A stretch of 5,396 bases of DNA from Eubacterium sp. (GTDB taxonomy: Bacteria > Bacillota > Clostridia > Peptostreptococcales > Anaerovoracaceae): the NCBI GenBank assembly GCA_017419895.1, contig JAFOKI010000226.1, positions 1 to 5,396 on the forward strand, read 5' to 3'. This document shows, piece by piece, positions 5,381 to 5,396 of this stretch. Each line of letters starts with the position of its first letter. Position 1 is the first letter of the stretch. The position numbers and the translations under genes were made by a program. The notes under the pieces were generated by a model. It ran no database searches. It was not told the DNA's origin and saw only the letters and a program-made list of their open reading frames with translations.

Positions 5381-5396
5381 ATGGGCTATGTTGAGA
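5381..5396 (+). CDS. Start of an unidentified gene (first five codons, MGYVE; truncated by window edge)
   Basis: ATG at 5381 is preceded by GGAGG (5368-5372) with eight bases between, a good ribosome site, and follows nadE by 66 bases with no terminator in between, so it may be cotranscribed with nadE. Only five codons are present, which is too little to assign a family. A weak promoter-like pair, TTGTAC at 5321-5326 and TATATG at 5344-5349 with 17 bases between, could alternatively give it its own transcript. Confidence 0.6.

Overview
The window reads as an ordinary chromosomal segment of an anaerobic, low-to-mid GC Bacillota (Clostridia-like) bacterium. This rests on strong AGGAGG-type ribosome sites, extended -10 promoters with a TATAAT core, short spaces between genes, and the gene families present. 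The genus cannot be named from the sequence alone.

Left two thirds (1-3949, minus strand): a three-gene operon read right to left. It starts with an iron-type alcohol dehydrogenase (2813-3949). A family-3-like aldehyde dehydrogenase follows (1308-2735). The last visible gene is the N-terminal 431 residues of a CASTOR/POLLUX-type putative cation channel with an RCK-like Rossmann domain (1-1294), which runs off the left edge. The two dehydrogenases form a plausible alcohol-aldehyde-acid NAD(P)-linked module. The channel begins 13 bases after the aldehyde dehydrogenase stop, so it is probably translated from the same message; why it travels with the enzymes is not known. A hairpin lies between the two dehydrogenase genes.

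Centre (3950-4516): a 567-base divergent intergenic region with no convincing gene, and the most unusual part of the window. Its two ends carry near-identical promoters facing outward (core AGCTTTGTG-N-TATAAT), each with a CGCAT/ATGCG palindrome just upstream. Between them lie seven copies of an 8-mer, TGTCGGAA or its complement. Six of these are arranged as exact mirror pairs around position 4251. This looks like a large, degenerate inverted duplication of a regulatory region, or a multi-site operator shared by the two transcription units.

Right (4517-5396, plus strand): nadE, the ammonia-dependent NAD+ synthetase, complete at 265 residues, followed after 66 bases by the first codons of another gene with a good ribosome site. 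The divergent arrangement pairs an NAD-consuming redox operon with an NAD-making enzyme. Shared control of the two is an attractive inference, but the sequence does not prove it.
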